64,000 nt of DNA from Ruminococcus sp. (GCA_017626015.1 JAGAJO010000006.1:85111-149110), one strand, 5' to 3'. Positions 36,438-45,940 are shown, numbered from the stretch's first letter. Notes: generated by a model not told the origin, from the sequence alone. Translations and numbers: made by a program.

Positions 36438-37511
36438 TCAGTAAGCCCAGCCGAAATCCTTTTTATTGTTGCCGTATATGTTTCTCCAGCATTTAGGGAA
36501 GTATATATCCTTATTGCTTTTATCCTTATAGGAATCCACAATGTGGTCGAGGTTGTCGTCAGCCGTCATTTTTTTAGCAACTATGACCCACCTCAGATCG
36601 GAGGTCTCGTTGGAGCAGGTGGAAAGGGAAATATACTTGTCCTCCGCCGTACACTCGATATCGTTTGAATACCATGAACGCTTTTTGACTTCCTCATACC
36701 AGTTGTCGAAATTGTATTCGCCGTCGTCGAAATATCTGTATCCGTTATAGACAAACACGTTTCCGTTATCCTGGTTTTCATAGATGTTTGCCACAAAGCA
36801 GCCTATTATCACATATTTGCAGTTGTTATCATAGATAGTGTTGAACTCTATCACAGGGTATTCCTTAAGGAAATCCACACCCTTTTTGTATTCTGCCAGA
36901 TGAGTAAAGGCGGATCCCACATATCTCATGTGATGTCCGAAGATCGTTATGTTATCGGACTGTCCGTCCTCATTTATGGTAGCCCATGCGTCGGCGTAGA
37001 TACTGCCCGATTCGTAATACTCCTTATCAAGATTTTTATAAAGATAATACTTGTTGTCGGAGCCCTGAAGAACAGGGAAGTTTATATATTCGTCTCCGCT
37101 CGAGTTCTTGAAGCCGGGTATCTTTATCCAGCCCACAACGTCCTCGTTACGCTTGAGGAGCTTTTTTGCCCAGTCCTGCACCTCCCTGTTTTTCTGGGAG
37201 CTTTCGGGACTGGATATGTCTATGTTTTCTCCGCCGTCGTTGACGCCGTAGTCTACGTCATCGTCAAAATCAGGTTCGTATTTTACTATGACCTCCTGCA
37301 TATAGGACTTGTCCTGCTCGTCCGCACGGAGAAAATCCTTCAGCTGGTTAAGAGAGATGCAGAACAGAAAGATCGAGAACATAAAAACGATCTTTCTTAT
37401 GACCTCGCCGCTTCCGTCGCCCTTCCATGGTATAAAGTATTTTACAAATCTGATAAAGAAGTTTGAGTTGTCCTTTTCCGTAAGGTTCATTGTTTCATTA
37501 GACATTGCCAT
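36438..37511 (-). CDS. class B sortase
   Basis: About 357 residues: one N-terminal span (about 37-58) and an outside sortase B domain (about 115-330). Catalytic His is in NITIFGHHMRYVG, Cys in YISLSTCSNE (TLxTC-type) and Arg in SDLRWVIVAKK. It joins proteins with an NPxTN-like or SPKTG-like sorting signal to the wall or to pili; no substrate gene is adjacent. The start is ATG 37511 (or 37505), inside the last codons of the preceding pncC-like gene, so the two overlap and are coupled. Confidence 0.92.
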   Translation of the reverse strand: MAMSNETMNLTEKDNSNFFIRFVKYFIPWKGDGSGEVIRKIVFMFSIFLFCISLNQLKDFLRADEQDKSYMQEVIVKYEPDFDDDVDYGVNDGGENIDISSPESSQKNREVQDWAKKLLKRNEDVVGWIKIPGFKNSSGDEYINFPVLQGSDNKYYLYKNLDKEYYESGSIYADAWATINEDGQSDNITIFGHHMRYVGSAFTHLAEYKKGVDFLKEYPVIEFNTIYDNNCKYVIIGCFVANIYENQDNGNVFVYNGYRYFDDGEYNFDNWYEEVKKRSWYSNDIECTAEDKYISLSTCSNETSDLRWVIVAKKMTADDNLDHIVDSYKDKSNKDIYFPKCWRNIYGNNKKDFGWAY

Positions 37512-38058
37512 CACCGTTAACCTCATCTTTCACGGCATTACACAGCTCCATCACCATTTCAAGAGCTTTCAGGGTCGTCAGCAAACGTATATCTTTTCTT
37601 GTCAGATTTTCGTGATCCTCGTAAAGCTTAAGGTCCCGCACTATCTCTCTGCTTTTGTTCCTTACAGAAACGTAAACGGTACCCACCGGCTTTTCCTTTG
37701 TTCCTCCGTCAGGACCTGCAAGACCGGTTATGCCCACGGCATAATCCGTGCCGAACAGCTTCATTGCACCTGCGCTCATTTCGCTTGCGGTCTGCGCAGA
37801 GTAAACTGTGTATTCGCTGAGAGTCTTCTCACTTACCCCCAGCACCCTGCGTTTTATTTCCTCGGAGTAAGAGCATACGCCGCCGGGAAACATTCCCGAA
37901 GCGCCGGGTACGTCGGTGATAGTCTGAGCTACCATACCGCCTGTGCAGCTTTCAGCCGTACACAGGGTCAGCCCGCTCTTTATCATATATTTTACTACAC
38001 TTTTTGTAATAATGTCAATACTTTCTGTTACCACTTTGTCACCTTCAGCAAATTTCAC
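37498..38058 (-). CDS. CinA C-terminal family amidohydrolase (PncC-like)
   Basis: 186 residues, the stand-alone CinA C-terminal domain. It deamidates nicotinamide mononucleotide in pyridine nucleotide recycling. Marks: LTLCTAESCTGGMVAQTITDVPGASGMFPGGVCSYSEEIK and AVGITGLAGPDGGTKEKPVGTVYVSV. The start is GTG 38058 after AAGGGGGG. A C-terminal extension (about 160-186) is unusual and overlaps the sortase start. Sharing a messenger with sortase has no clear functional reason. Confidence 0.9.
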   Translation of the reverse strand: MKFAEGDKVVTESIDIITKSVVKYMIKSGLTLCTAESCTGGMVAQTITDVPGASGMFPGGVCSYSEEIKRRVLGVSEKTLSEYTVYSAQTASEMSAGAMKLFGTDYAVGITGLAGPDGGTKEKPVGTVYVSVRNKSREIVRDLKLYEDHENLTRKDIRLLTTLKALEMVMELCNAVKDEVNGDGNV

Positions 38059-38345
38059 AGCAAATTGCCCCCCTTTTACTTATATATTGCACATAAAAAT
38101 CAAGGCATTTTTTAATATTATATTAATTCGACAGTAAACGCAAACTAAAAATATCTTATTTTCCAACCTTTTTATGTTACGAATTTGTTACCAATCATAG
38201 GCTAAATTATTGAGATCATCTATCAAAAAGTCCCATAAAATCGGGCTTTCCGATAAAATACGACATTTGCCGAAAAATATTTCGGTACAAAAAAACGTAC
38301 ACAAAATTTAAAAAACGGTAACAGCGTAACTTGTCTGTAACCCGC

Positions 38346-39521
38346 TCAGCCTACCCTGATGATCTCCGTGCGGGTCTCAGCCACAGCCTTTTGTATCATC
38401 GGTTCAAAATCAAATGAAGCCTGCGCCGCCTCCACCTCCTCGGGGACAGGGCGTGTCTTGGGGTGCTTTGGTGTGAATACTGTGCAGCAATCCTCGTAGG
38501 GGAGTATGGAGGTCTCAAAGGTGCCGATCCTTCTTGCGATCTCAACTATCTCGGATTTATCCATTCCGACGCAGGGGCGGAACACAGGTATCCTGCATAC
38601 TGCGTCGGTGCAGACCATTGCATACATGGTCTGGCTTGCGACCTGACCGAGGCTTTCTCCCGTGACAAGAGCCTGTACGTCTTCGGCTTTGCATATGCGC
38701 TGTGCGATCTCCATCATGAGTCTGCGCATCAGTATGGTGAAAAGCTCCTCCGGGCAGTTGTCTCTGAGGGCTTCCTGTATCTCCGTAAAGGGTACGCAGT
38801 GGAATTTTATATCTCCGCAGTACGCAGTCATAAGCTTAGCGAGCTTCTCGACCTTCATTCTTGCTCTGTCCGAGGTATAGGGCGGAGCTTCAAAATGTAC
38901 AGCCTCCACCACTGCGCCTCGTTTTGCCATCATATAGCCTGCAACAGGGGAGTCTATACCGCCGGAAAGCAGCAGCATGGCCTTTCCGCTGGAGCCTACC
39001 GGGATACCGCCTGCGCCGTCAATCTGACCTGCGTGGACGTACGCCTTTTCCTCACGGATCTCTACCGTCACCACAACGTCGGGATGGTGGACATCTACCC
39101 TGAGATGAGGAAATCTTTCAAGGATCCTTCCCCCCAGCTCGCAGCATATCTCGGGGGATTTAAAGGGAAACTTCTTGTCCGAACGTTTTGCGTCAACCTT
39201 GAAGCTTCTGACCGTTTCCATTGTTTCTTCAATGTAATCGAGGGATCTTGTAAGGATCTCGTCCATGCTTTTTTCCAGCACGCAGCACCTGCACAGCTTG
39301 ACTATGCCGAATATTTTTGACAGCCTGTCGGTAACGTCGTCAACGTCGCAGTCGCTGCTCAGCGGTTCGACATACAGCGTAGACTGCGATTTAGTTATTC
39401 TGAACTGTCCGCAGCTTCTAAGTCTGCGCTTGATGGTTTTCACAAGCATACTCTCGAAGGTGCTTTTGTTAAGTCCCTTCAGAGCTATCTCGCCGTATTT
39501 GCAAAGTATGATCTCATTCAT
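38346..39521 (-). CDS. thiI: tRNA 4-thiouridine sulfurtransferase ThiI
   Basis: 391 residues: ferredoxin-like and THUMP domains (about 1-165) and a PP-loop ATPase domain starting with the motif MLLLSGGIDSPVAGYMMAKRG (about 178-198). It activates U8 of tRNAs for thiolation. The C-terminal rhodanese domain of the E. coli enzyme is missing, as in Bacillus, where a dedicated cysteine desulfurase (NifZ) supplies the sulfur. Here a cysteine desulfurase gene lies 84 bases upstream on the same strand, matching that arrangement. AAAAAGGAG precedes the ATG. Confidence 0.96.
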   Translation of the reverse strand: MNEIILCKYGEIALKGLNKSTFESMLVKTIKRRLRSCGQFRITKSQSTLYVEPLSSDCDVDDVTDRLSKIFGIVKLCRCCVLEKSMDEILTRSLDYIEETMETVRSFKVDAKRSDKKFPFKSPEICCELGGRILERFPHLRVDVHHPDVVVTVEIREEKAYVHAGQIDGAGGIPVGSSGKAMLLLSGGIDSPVAGYMMAKRGAVVEAVHFEAPPYTSDRARMKVEKLAKLMTAYCGDIKFHCVPFTEIQEALRDNCPEELFTILMRRLMMEIAQRICKAEDVQALVTGESLGQVASQTMYAMVCTDAVCRIPVFRPCVGMDKSEIVEIARRIGTFETSILPYEDCCTVFTPKHPKTRPVPEEVEAAQASFDFEPMIQKAVAETRTEIIRVG

Positions 39522-39605
39522 ATTAAAACTCCTTTTTCTGACAGCATTCGACTCTTTTATATTTAATATAGTATAGAATGTTTGTTCCTATAGTATCGCT
39601 GTATT

Positions 39606-40739
39606 TTATCTCCTCAGCTTTTGCAGCTTTTGCTGTGCTATGGACAACGCATCTGCAAGGGCATCTATATCCGCTTCGGTGGTAGTGACGGCAAAGCTGA
39701 CTCTCAGCGTGGTATCGAGGTCCTGAACAGGTATTCTGAACTCCTGCAAAACGCCGCTTTTCTTTCCCTTGGAGCAGGCTGAACCGCTGGAAACGTATAT
39801 CCCCTTTTCCTCCAGAAAATGCAGCAGTACCTCGGATTTAAGTCCCTGCACGGAAATGCTGTTGATATACGGTGATTTTTCTCCGGCGTAATTTATAGAT
39901 ATCCCGCCGTTTTCCATGCAGCGCTTTGCAAGATAGGCATCAAGCGCACGCATTTTTTCAAGATTTTCACCAATGCTATCCTTAAGCTGTTCAACCGCTG
40001 CGCCGAGACCGCATATAAGTGGGACCGATTCCGTTCCCGAGCGGAAGCCTCTTTCCTGACCTCCGCCAAGCATGAACGGAGGAATGTGAAGCCCCTTACG
40101 GACATAAAGCGCCCCGATACCCTTGGGACCGTAAATTTTGTGACCGCTCACCGATATCATATCGGCGTTAAGCTTTTTTGTCCTTACGGGCAGCTTCATA
40201 TAGCCCTGAACGCAGTCGCAGTGGGTGATGACCTGGGGGTATTTTTTCTTTATCATGGAAAAAGCTTTTTCTACCGGCAGGACTGCGCCCGTTTCGTTAT
40301 TTACCAGCATACAGGAGACCAGAAACGTATCCTCGTTGACGGCACGGAGGATATCTCCGGCGCTGATGCTTCCGTTTTCATCGGGGGAGATCCGCACGAT
40401 CTCGCAGCCGAGTCTTTCAAGCTCGTCAAAGGGACGTGCAACGGCGGGATGCTCTACTGTTGTTGTTACCGCACGCTTTTTACGCTTTCCCTGAGATCTG
40501 TATGCGCCGAAGATCGCCGTATTGTTGCTTTCGGTGGCGCCCGATGTGAAAAAGATCTCCTCCGCCTGACAGCCGAGAGATTCCGCAACGATCTCTCTGG
40601 CGTGTGTCACAAGCAGCTCTGCGTCAAGTCCCGCACGGTGGAGGGAGGACGGGTTGCCGAAGACCTCCAGACCGTTTATCACAGCCTTGCAGACCTCTCC
40701 GCTTGGCTTTGTGGTAGCGGCATTGTCCAGATATATCAA
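39606..40739 (-). CDS. cysteine desulfurase (NifS/IscS family), likely ThiI partner
   Basis: 377 residues, PLP enzyme. It takes sulfur from cysteine. Marks: MIYLDNAATTKPS at the start, the PLP lysine in ISVSGHKIYGPKGIGALYVRKG and the sulfur-carrying cysteine in VSSGSACSKGKKSG. The start is TTG 40739. Adjacent to thiI, it is most like the NifZ-type desulfurase dedicated to tRNA s4U8 thiolation; a role in Fe-S assembly is less likely since no scaffold gene is present. Confidence 0.93.
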   Translation of the reverse strand: MIYLDNAATTKPSGEVCKAVINGLEVFGNPSSLHRAGLDAELLVTHAREIVAESLGCQAEEIFFTSGATESNNTAIFGAYRSQGKRKKRAVTTTVEHPAVARPFDELERLGCEIVRISPDENGSISAGDILRAVNEDTFLVSCMLVNNETGAVLPVEKAFSMIKKKYPQVITHCDCVQGYMKLPVRTKKLNADMISVSGHKIYGPKGIGALYVRKGLHIPPFMLGGGQERGFRSGTESVPLICGLGAAVEQLKDSIGENLEKMRALDAYLAKRCMENGGISINYAGEKSPYINSISVQGLKSEVLLHFLEEKGIYVSSGSACSKGKKSGVLQEFRIPVQDLDTTLRVSFAVTTTEADIDALADALSIAQQKLQKLRR

Positions 40740-40830
40740 TTAAATTCAGATCCTTTCGTAATGTACGCAAATGTCCGTTGAAAAAAACTGTCCGCCGGAC
40801 TGTGCGTATTATAAAATCACAATTATAATC

Positions 40831-40859
40831 ATTATAGCACATATTAATAGATTTTGCAA
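40831..40859 (-). promoter_or_regulatory. sigma-A promoter of the desulfurase-thiI unit
   Basis: Minus strand: TTGCAA, 17 bases, TATAAT. Confidence 0.7.
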
Positions 40860-41022
40860 ATATTTTGGGATAAACTGTAAGAACAGTCCTGCTTGCGGCG
40901 CAGTCAGCTGACTTAAGAATAATTTAAGAAAAAGATTAACGGATAATTAAGATGTGAATTTTATACTTTTTTGTAGATAAAAAATTTTTATATATAAAAA
41001 TGTCGGATTCGGAGGAGACAGA

Positions 41023-42501
41023 ATGAATTTAACAGGAAAGCTATTAAACATATGCTTCGGAGTCTTTTTTTCGTGCGTTATAATTATCGCACTGGGCGGA
41101 GCGGCTTCCGCAGCGGGAGAAAGAGTATCCATGGCGCCGCTGCTGACTGGTATCATGGCTGCCGCGGCTCTGGCATTGTCAATGGGCATGAGCAGGCTGG
41201 AAAAGATATTTGAAAAGCGGTTTGGCAGCGGGACGGACGAGGAAAGCAAGGAAACCTACCGCAAGATATTTGCGGTAACGGTAATGGTCCTGCTTGCGGT
41301 TCAGATAATAACGGCTGTAATGTGCGGTTTTGAGCCTATCAACGATCTGTCATATATATGCAAGGGCGCAAAAAACAGCATAACGCTGGGTGCAGACAGG
41401 CTTTACGAGGGACTGCCCGAAAGACATCAGCATTATTTTGCCGTATATCCTAACAACCATATGCTGTATTGTGTAATATATATATTATACAGGATAGAGT
41501 ATTTTATTACCGGAAATATCTCAAATATACTTCCGATAGCGGTAAATATAACAGGTCTGAACATATCGTATATATTGATGTACAAATGTGCAAAGCTTAT
41601 ATACGCTCCGCCGAAAGCGCTTGTTTGTGCGGTAAGCGGTCTGATGTTCACGCCGATCTTCACATATTCACCTTTTTTCTATACCGACTCCATGTCTATG
41701 CCGTGGCTGACAGGCTCCCTTTATTTATATTTAAGGTGGCGCAGGGAATCCGAAAGCGGCGGCGGACGCAGAAAGGCTCTGGTTTATCTTTGTGCCTGCG
41801 GAGCTGTCCTTGCCATAGCGTATAAATTAAAGGGCAGCGCAGTAATTTTTATACCTGCCGTGACGATAGATCTTCTGCTGAGACGCAGATGCAGCGGAGG
41901 TGCGGTAAAAAAGCTTGCGGCAAAGCTTTTTCCGGTGGTGATACTTACAGCCGTTTTTGCAGTGACCTGTGCTGCCGCAGGTGCGGTCTCCCGCAGGACG
42001 CTTAAAACAGACGTAGGGGAGCTTGAAAAATACCGTTTCCCCCTTGTCCACTGGGTAATGATGAGCGCTGACGGAGACGGCGGATACAATCTTGAGGATT
42101 TTCAGTACACAAAAAGCTATGACGGTTACAGCAATAAGGTATCTGCCGATATTGAAAGATTATCTGCAAAGCTGAGTTCTCAGGGAGTATCCGGCTTCGT
42201 TTCGCATCTGGCGGACAAGATCTCATATACATGGCGTGACGGCTCTTATATGGCAGGCTACTATATGAAATGCAGTGCGTTTAAAAGCAGCGCATTTTAC
42301 GTTATTACCGCCTTGCTTAATTTTACGCTGCTTTTTAAGATCCTGAACGGTTTTCTGGGAAAAATAAAAGCTGCTGACGATGCTTTATCAGAAAGCTTCG
42401 TGCTGAAAATAATGTTTGTCGGCATAACTCTTTTCCTGCTTATATGGGAGGCAAGATGCAGATATCTTGTAAGCTTTTTTATGCTGTTCGCATTGATATG
42501 A
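41023..42501 (+). CDS. polytopic membrane protein, possible lipid-linked glycosyltransferase
   Basis: 492 residues with about ten predicted spans. The layout (span, DLSYICKGAKNS loop, then PNNHMLYCVIYILYRIEYF, followed by many spans) resembles GT39/ArnT-like transferases that take sugars from polyprenyl phosphate, but I see no diagnostic motif beyond general shape. CGGAGGAG stands upstream of the ATG. It ends with ...EARCRYLVSFFMLFALI directly before a strong terminator. Codon use matches the core genome. It stands alone. Confidence 0.55.
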   Translation: MNLTGKLLNICFGVFFSCVIIIALGGAASAAGERVSMAPLLTGIMAAAALALSMGMSRLEKIFEKRFGSGTDEESKETYRKIFAVTVMVLLAVQIITAVMCGFEPINDLSYICKGAKNSITLGADRLYEGLPERHQHYFAVYPNNHMLYCVIYILYRIEYFITGNISNILPIAVNITGLNISYILMYKCAKLIYAPPKALVCAVSGLMFTPIFTYSPFFYTDSMSMPWLTGSLYLYLRWRRESESGGGRRKALVYLCACGAVLAIAYKLKGSAVIFIPAVTIDLLLRRRCSGGAVKKLAAKLFPVVILTAVFAVTCAAAGAVSRRTLKTDVGELEKYRFPLVHWVMMSADGDGGYNLEDFQYTKSYDGYSNKVSADIERLSAKLSSQGVSGFVSHLADKISYTWRDGSYMAGYYMKCSAFKSSAFYVITALLNFTLLFKILNGFLGKIKAADDALSESFVLKIMFVGITLFLLIWEARCRYLVSFFMLFALI

Positions 42502-42517
42502 CCTATGCTCCTCCTTA

Positions 42518-42572
42518 TAAAAATACCGTATGAGGTATTTCTTGCAAATCAAGATACTTCATACGGTATTCT
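42518..42572. terminator. strong bidirectional terminator
   Basis: AATACCGTATGAGGTAT pairs with ATACTTCATACGGTATT across a 15-base loop; it lies between the membrane protein gene and the minus-strand LysR gene. Confidence 0.85.
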
Positions 42573-42622
42573 ATATATAAATCCTTGCGACTGTCCGCTG
42601 TCCGGTAGGGAGGCGGATACGG

Positions 42623-43549
42623 CTATATTTCGATCTCCTTTCGTACCCGTTCAAGCTCGTTTACAAACATTATGTCCGCAGCGCTCAGGCGGTAATTGCT
42701 GTGATAGATCAGGACATCCTTATTGGTTTTTTCCAGCTCCGGACAGGCTCGCTGGATAAGTCCGTATCTTTTCAGAACGGACTCCGGCATGGGCGACACC
42801 CACATAAAGGAATCAGGGCAGGAGGAAAGTATGTCAAACTGACTTCCTCTTTCATAGACGTATATATGCCGCTTGTGTCCGTTGATACGGGCGCTTTTTT
42901 TCTGATACGCCTCGGAGATATTAGGGACGGTATTGTCGCCGTGAAGTATCTCTATATATTTGTCAAGCACCCCTTCGTCAATGCTTTTCTCCTTTGCAAG
43001 GAGACTTTTTTCGCTCATAAGCAGCACATAATCGAATTGCCAGAAGTTGTGTATCCGGAGATTTTTTTCCTCCAGCAGCGGCATAAAGAAGCCTTCGTAC
43101 GACACGGGATAACGTATTATTCCTAGGTCGTATTCGCACTCCACAACAGAGTTTATAGCCTCCATGGAATTGGTTTCACGGAGCTTGATATCCAGATGAT
43201 CTGTTTTTTCGATCTTATTAAGGAACTCCGTAAAAGCGTATGTTATATAGCTTGCTCTGGGCAGCAGCAGTGAAAAGCGGATCTCGTTCTCATCATTGTC
43301 CTTATAAAGACTTTCCATTTTGTCCATCTGCACAAGAATAGCTTTTGTATACTGCAAAAAAGCTTTCCCTTTTTCGGTGGGGACAACTCCTTTGGCAGAG
43401 CGCTTGAATATCGGGACTCCGATCTCTCTTTCCATTTCCTTTATCGCTTTGGAAAGATTGGGCTGCCCCATATACAAAGCCGCTGCCGCTTTAGTTATCG
43501 AGCCCATTCTTTCGACCTCCACCATATATTTCAAATGAGTTAAATTCAA
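42623..43549 (-). CDS. LysR-family transcriptional regulator
   Basis: About 308 residues: N-terminal winged HTH (MVEVERMGSITKAAAALYMGQPNLSKAIKEMEREIGVPIF) and a C-terminal substrate-binding domain (about 90-300). The start is probably TTG 43549, which gives the typical LNLTHLKYMVEVE beginning and has AAGGTGAAGG just upstream; an ATG 15 bases earlier lacks a site. No divergent target gene lies next to it: a repeat element and tRNA-Ser are on its upstream side. Effector unknown. Confidence 0.9.
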   Translation of the reverse strand: MNLTHLKYMVEVERMGSITKAAAALYMGQPNLSKAIKEMEREIGVPIFKRSAKGVVPTEKGKAFLQYTKAILVQMDKMESLYKDNDENEIRFSLLLPRASYITYAFTEFLNKIEKTDHLDIKLRETNSMEAINSVVECEYDLGIIRYPVSYEGFFMPLLEEKNLRIHNFWQFDYVLLMSEKSLLAKEKSIDEGVLDKYIEILHGDNTVPNISEAYQKKSARINGHKRHIYVYERGSQFDILSSCPDSFMWVSPMPESVLKRYGLIQRACPELEKTNKDVLIYHSNYRLSAADIMFVNELERVRKEIEI

Positions 43550-43687
43550 AGCCTTCACCTTCATACATTATATAGTAATTTATATACCTTGTATACATTA
43601 TACTATATTCCTAGGTACAAGTCAAGGAAAATGAATATTACCTCAGAATTATGGGTTTTGCGAAGAATTGGACTGATCCGTGTTTTA

Positions 43688-43867
43688 TTAAGGCAACACC
43701 GCACAAAGCACGGCTAACGCCTTTGCACATCATCTGCTTGCATATTTTCCGACATATTGCACATAAATTTCTTGACATACGACAGTATGCCTGCAAAATT
43801 TCTGTACAATCTGACGAAAAATCTGGCTGCGCATCTGACGCACAATCTTCGTGCAGTGTTGCCTTAA
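43688..43867 (-). repeat. MITE-like inverted-repeat element, copy C (best-preserved ends)
   Basis: 180 bases, bounded by TTAA on both sides (43688-43691 and 43864-43867). Terminal inverted repeats GGCAACACCGCACAAAG and GGCAACACTGCACGAAG (complement of right end) differ at two of 17 bases. Its complement aligns with copies A and B, sharing CCAGATTTTTCGTCAGATTG and GCAGGCATACTGTCGTATGTCAAG-like blocks. No gene inside. The TTAA could be the target-site duplication. Confidence 0.8.
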
Positions 43868-43877
43868 GATTTTCAGA

Positions 43878-43912
43878 TGAAAAAACCTCGCAAACACAGT
43901 GTTTACGAGGTT
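43878..43912 (-). terminator. terminator downstream of tRNA-Ser
   Basis: Minus strand: AACCTCGTAAACA / TGTTTGCGAGGTT followed by TTTTC. Confidence 0.82.
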
Positions 43913-43915
43913 TAA

Positions 43916-44008
43916 TGGCGGAGAAGGAGGGATTCGAACCCTCGATGAGCTATCAACCCATACACGAGTTCCAGTCGTGCGCCATAAACCGGGCTAGGCG
44001 ACTTCTCC
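43916..44008 (-). tRNA. tRNA-Ser (GGA)
   Basis: Minus strand: acceptor GGAGAAG pairs with CTTCTCC, followed by G and an encoded CCA (43916-43918). The anticodon stem CACGA/TCGTG encloses loop CTGGAAC with anticodon GGA, and a long variable arm (about 43938-43955) marks the serine type. The T arm contains GGTTCGAATCC. It has its own promoter just upstream. Confidence 0.95.
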
Positions 44009-44049
44009 ACGGAATATTAAGTAAATATTCTATCATTGATAGCTTTAAT

Positions 44050-44078
44050 ATTATAGCACACTAATTTAAGTTTGTCAA
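44050..44078 (-). promoter_or_regulatory. strong sigma-A promoter of tRNA-Ser
   Basis: Minus strand: TTGACA, 17 bases, TATAAT, about 42 bases before the tRNA. Confidence 0.82.
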
Positions 44079-44132
44079 TACCTTTTTTGAAATTTTTCTT
44101 GCAGACAGCAAAAATATTTCTGCGCAAAAATA

Positions 44133-44161
44133 AAAAAGCCCGCAAACCACTCAGATGCGGG
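44133..44161 (-). terminator. terminator of the disrupted tRNA gene
   Basis: Minus strand: CCCGCA / TGCGGG stem then CTTTTTTATTT. It belongs to the tRNA whose 3' end remains at 44185-44228. Confidence 0.75.
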
Positions 44162-44184
44162 ATTTACGGACTTCTGTGCCAGCG

Positions 44185-44228
44185 CGCTTGAAGGGATTCG
44201 AACCCCCGACTTCTTCCTTAGGAGATGC
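44185..44228 (-). other. attachment site: 3' fragment of a tRNA, probably tRNA-Arg (CCT)
   Basis: The minus strand reads TCTCCTAAGGAAGAAGTCGG, then the T arm GGGTTCGAATCCCTTC, and the acceptor 3' strand AAGCGCGC. This is the anticodon loop (CTCCTAA) to the 3' end of a tRNA. The bases before it (GTTGCA) cannot form the anticodon stem with GGAAG, so the 5' half is missing. The partial copy next to an integrase gene is the usual scar of integration into a tRNA; the intact reconstituted tRNA should lie at the other end, beyond the window. Confidence 0.8.
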
Positions 44229-44519
44229 AACGAGGGTGTATTTTTAAGGTACAACTGGTTCTAAAATATCCAGTATTTCAAAGGGTTTTCAGCGCTTTTA
44301 ATGCTAAACTGTATCGGTGGGTTACTGCTAATTTCAAGGTGATTTTGACACTGTATTTAGATGAAAATTAGCAGGTATTCAAATAATGGGAAACAGTTTA
44401 TTTCCCGGCTCTTATTAAAACTTCCTTCGGTGTTATAGCCTTTGGGATTAATTCATATCGCTCGCTTCAACTATCAATAATGGTAGCATATGAGCTTAGA
44501 GAAATCAAGAAAAAACAAA
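44229..44519. other. non-coding left end of the integrated element
   Basis: About 290 A/T-rich bases between the attachment core and the integrase terminator. I see no gene. It is where integrase arm-binding sites would be expected, but I cannot point to a clear repeated motif. Confidence 0.4.
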
Positions 44520-44547
44520 CGCAGCGATTTAGAACTCGCTGCGTATG
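44518..44547 (-). terminator. terminator of the left integrase gene
   Basis: Minus strand: ACGCAGCGA / TCGCTGCGT stem followed by TTGTTTTTTC. Confidence 0.82.
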
Positions 44548-44569
44548 CCTTATATCTTAGTTTCCCATA

Positions 44570-45940
44570 TCATTCATTGCTTTTTTGAACCGCTATAAGG
44601 AAATTTGGATTTGCCATCAGCTGTGCAACAAACTCTGCGCTGATTTGTGGCGTTGGTTGAGTGACAGGTTCTGTATTCTCTTTTTTGATGGATTCTTTGG
44701 GGCTGTAAAATGCATCCTCAAATCTTTGTGCATTTATTCGCCTGTCGTCATCAAGAATATGAGAATACACATCTGCGACCATTTTAACTTGAGCGTGACC
44801 TGAATCGCCCTGCACCGACTTCATATCGCCACCGTTGAGCTTCAGCTTATAGGTGATGCTTGAATGGCGGAGGCTATGAAAAACAACCGGAGGTAAATCA
44901 TTATCCTTAATCAGCTTTCCTAATGCCCGATTGATTATCTGACCTTCCATTGGTCTGACGTTGGGACTGCAAAAGACAAGGTTATAGTCGATGTACTCAT
45001 CTCCAAAGATTTCCTTGTATTCTTCAAGCTCTGCAAAGCGTTTTTTCAGCATTTCCGCCACCGTCTTAGGTATAAATACCTTGCGGATACTTGTCTTTGT
45101 TTTAGGCTCTTTTAATACAAGAGCAGTGCTGTTCCTTGCAAATACAGCAGGGAACTTATACATTACACCTTTTTCGTCGAGCTTCTCAAGAGCATCTCTA
45201 TTAACTCTCTGTAATTCCTTGTTTACGAATAAGAAGGCATTTCCGCTTTCTATACTTTCTTCTCTGATGTCTATGCAATCCCAAGTCAGCCCAAGCATTT
45301 CTCCCATTCTGAGCGAGCAGGCGAATGCAAGGTTCAAAGCCAACTTCAAAATATCGTCCTCACAGAGATCTATCGCCTTAAACAGCGTTTCAGCATCCCA
45401 TATTTCACGAGGCTTGTGTTCTTCTTTTGGAAGCGTTGCGTTCAAGCATGGATTTTTAGCAACCATTTCCCATTTAACCGCCTGATTAATAGCGTTGCGA
45501 AGCAGCTTATGAACCTCACGAACCGTGTGACAGGTTAGATACTCCGTGGTTGGCTTTCTGTTCTTTATTACTTTCGATTTGACTTTAAGCAGACTCTGAT
45601 AATACTTATCCAAAACCCTTGTATTAACATCAGAAATCTTCATATCTCCGATAATCGGATTGATGTAGTTGGCTATCAGGCTGCGCCGAGCTTCATAGGT
45701 AGACATTGCCCAAGTGTTCACACCGTAAATGGAGACATACTCCGCTAAAAGCTCCTTAATTGTTTTAGCCTGTGGAATAATGAGCGTTCCGTTGTCCTGT
45801 TCATACTCAACCTGCGTTTTTCGTTTTTTAGCTTCCGCATTTGTATTAAACGACTCCCATTTTTGTCGCTTATTGCCGTTCTCGTCAATATAGTTGTAGA
45901 CAACAGCATACTTATTCTTTCGCTTTACGATTGATGCCAA
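44570..45940 (-). CDS. tyrosine-type site-specific integrase of the element
   Basis: 456 residues: N-terminal arm-binding region (about 1-55), SAM-like core-binding domain (about 60-165) and catalytic domain (about 180-400). Active residues: Arg in ACSLRMGEMLGLTW, HSLRHSS, the His in GDSGHAQ and Tyr in VADVYSHIL, so it should be active. It starts at TTG 45940, directly after the stop of the HTH gene, with AAAGGAGG upstream. It is the last gene of a minus-strand operon and closest to the tRNA attachment site, the standard place for the integrase of an integrative element. Confidence 0.94.
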   Translation of the reverse strand: MASIVKRKNKYAVVYNYIDENGNKRQKWESFNTNAEAKKRKTQVEYEQDNGTLIIPQAKTIKELLAEYVSIYGVNTWAMSTYEARRSLIANYINPIIGDMKISDVNTRVLDKYYQSLLKVKSKVIKNRKPTTEYLTCHTVREVHKLLRNAINQAVKWEMVAKNPCLNATLPKEEHKPREIWDAETLFKAIDLCEDDILKLALNLAFACSLRMGEMLGLTWDCIDIREESIESGNAFLFVNKELQRVNRDALEKLDEKGVMYKFPAVFARNSTALVLKEPKTKTSIRKVFIPKTVAEMLKKRFAELEEYKEIFGDEYIDYNLVFCSPNVRPMEGQIINRALGKLIKDNDLPPVVFHSLRHSSITYKLKLNGGDMKSVQGDSGHAQVKMVADVYSHILDDDRRINAQRFEDAFYSPKESIKKENTEPVTQPTPQISAEFVAQLMANPNFLIAVQKSNE

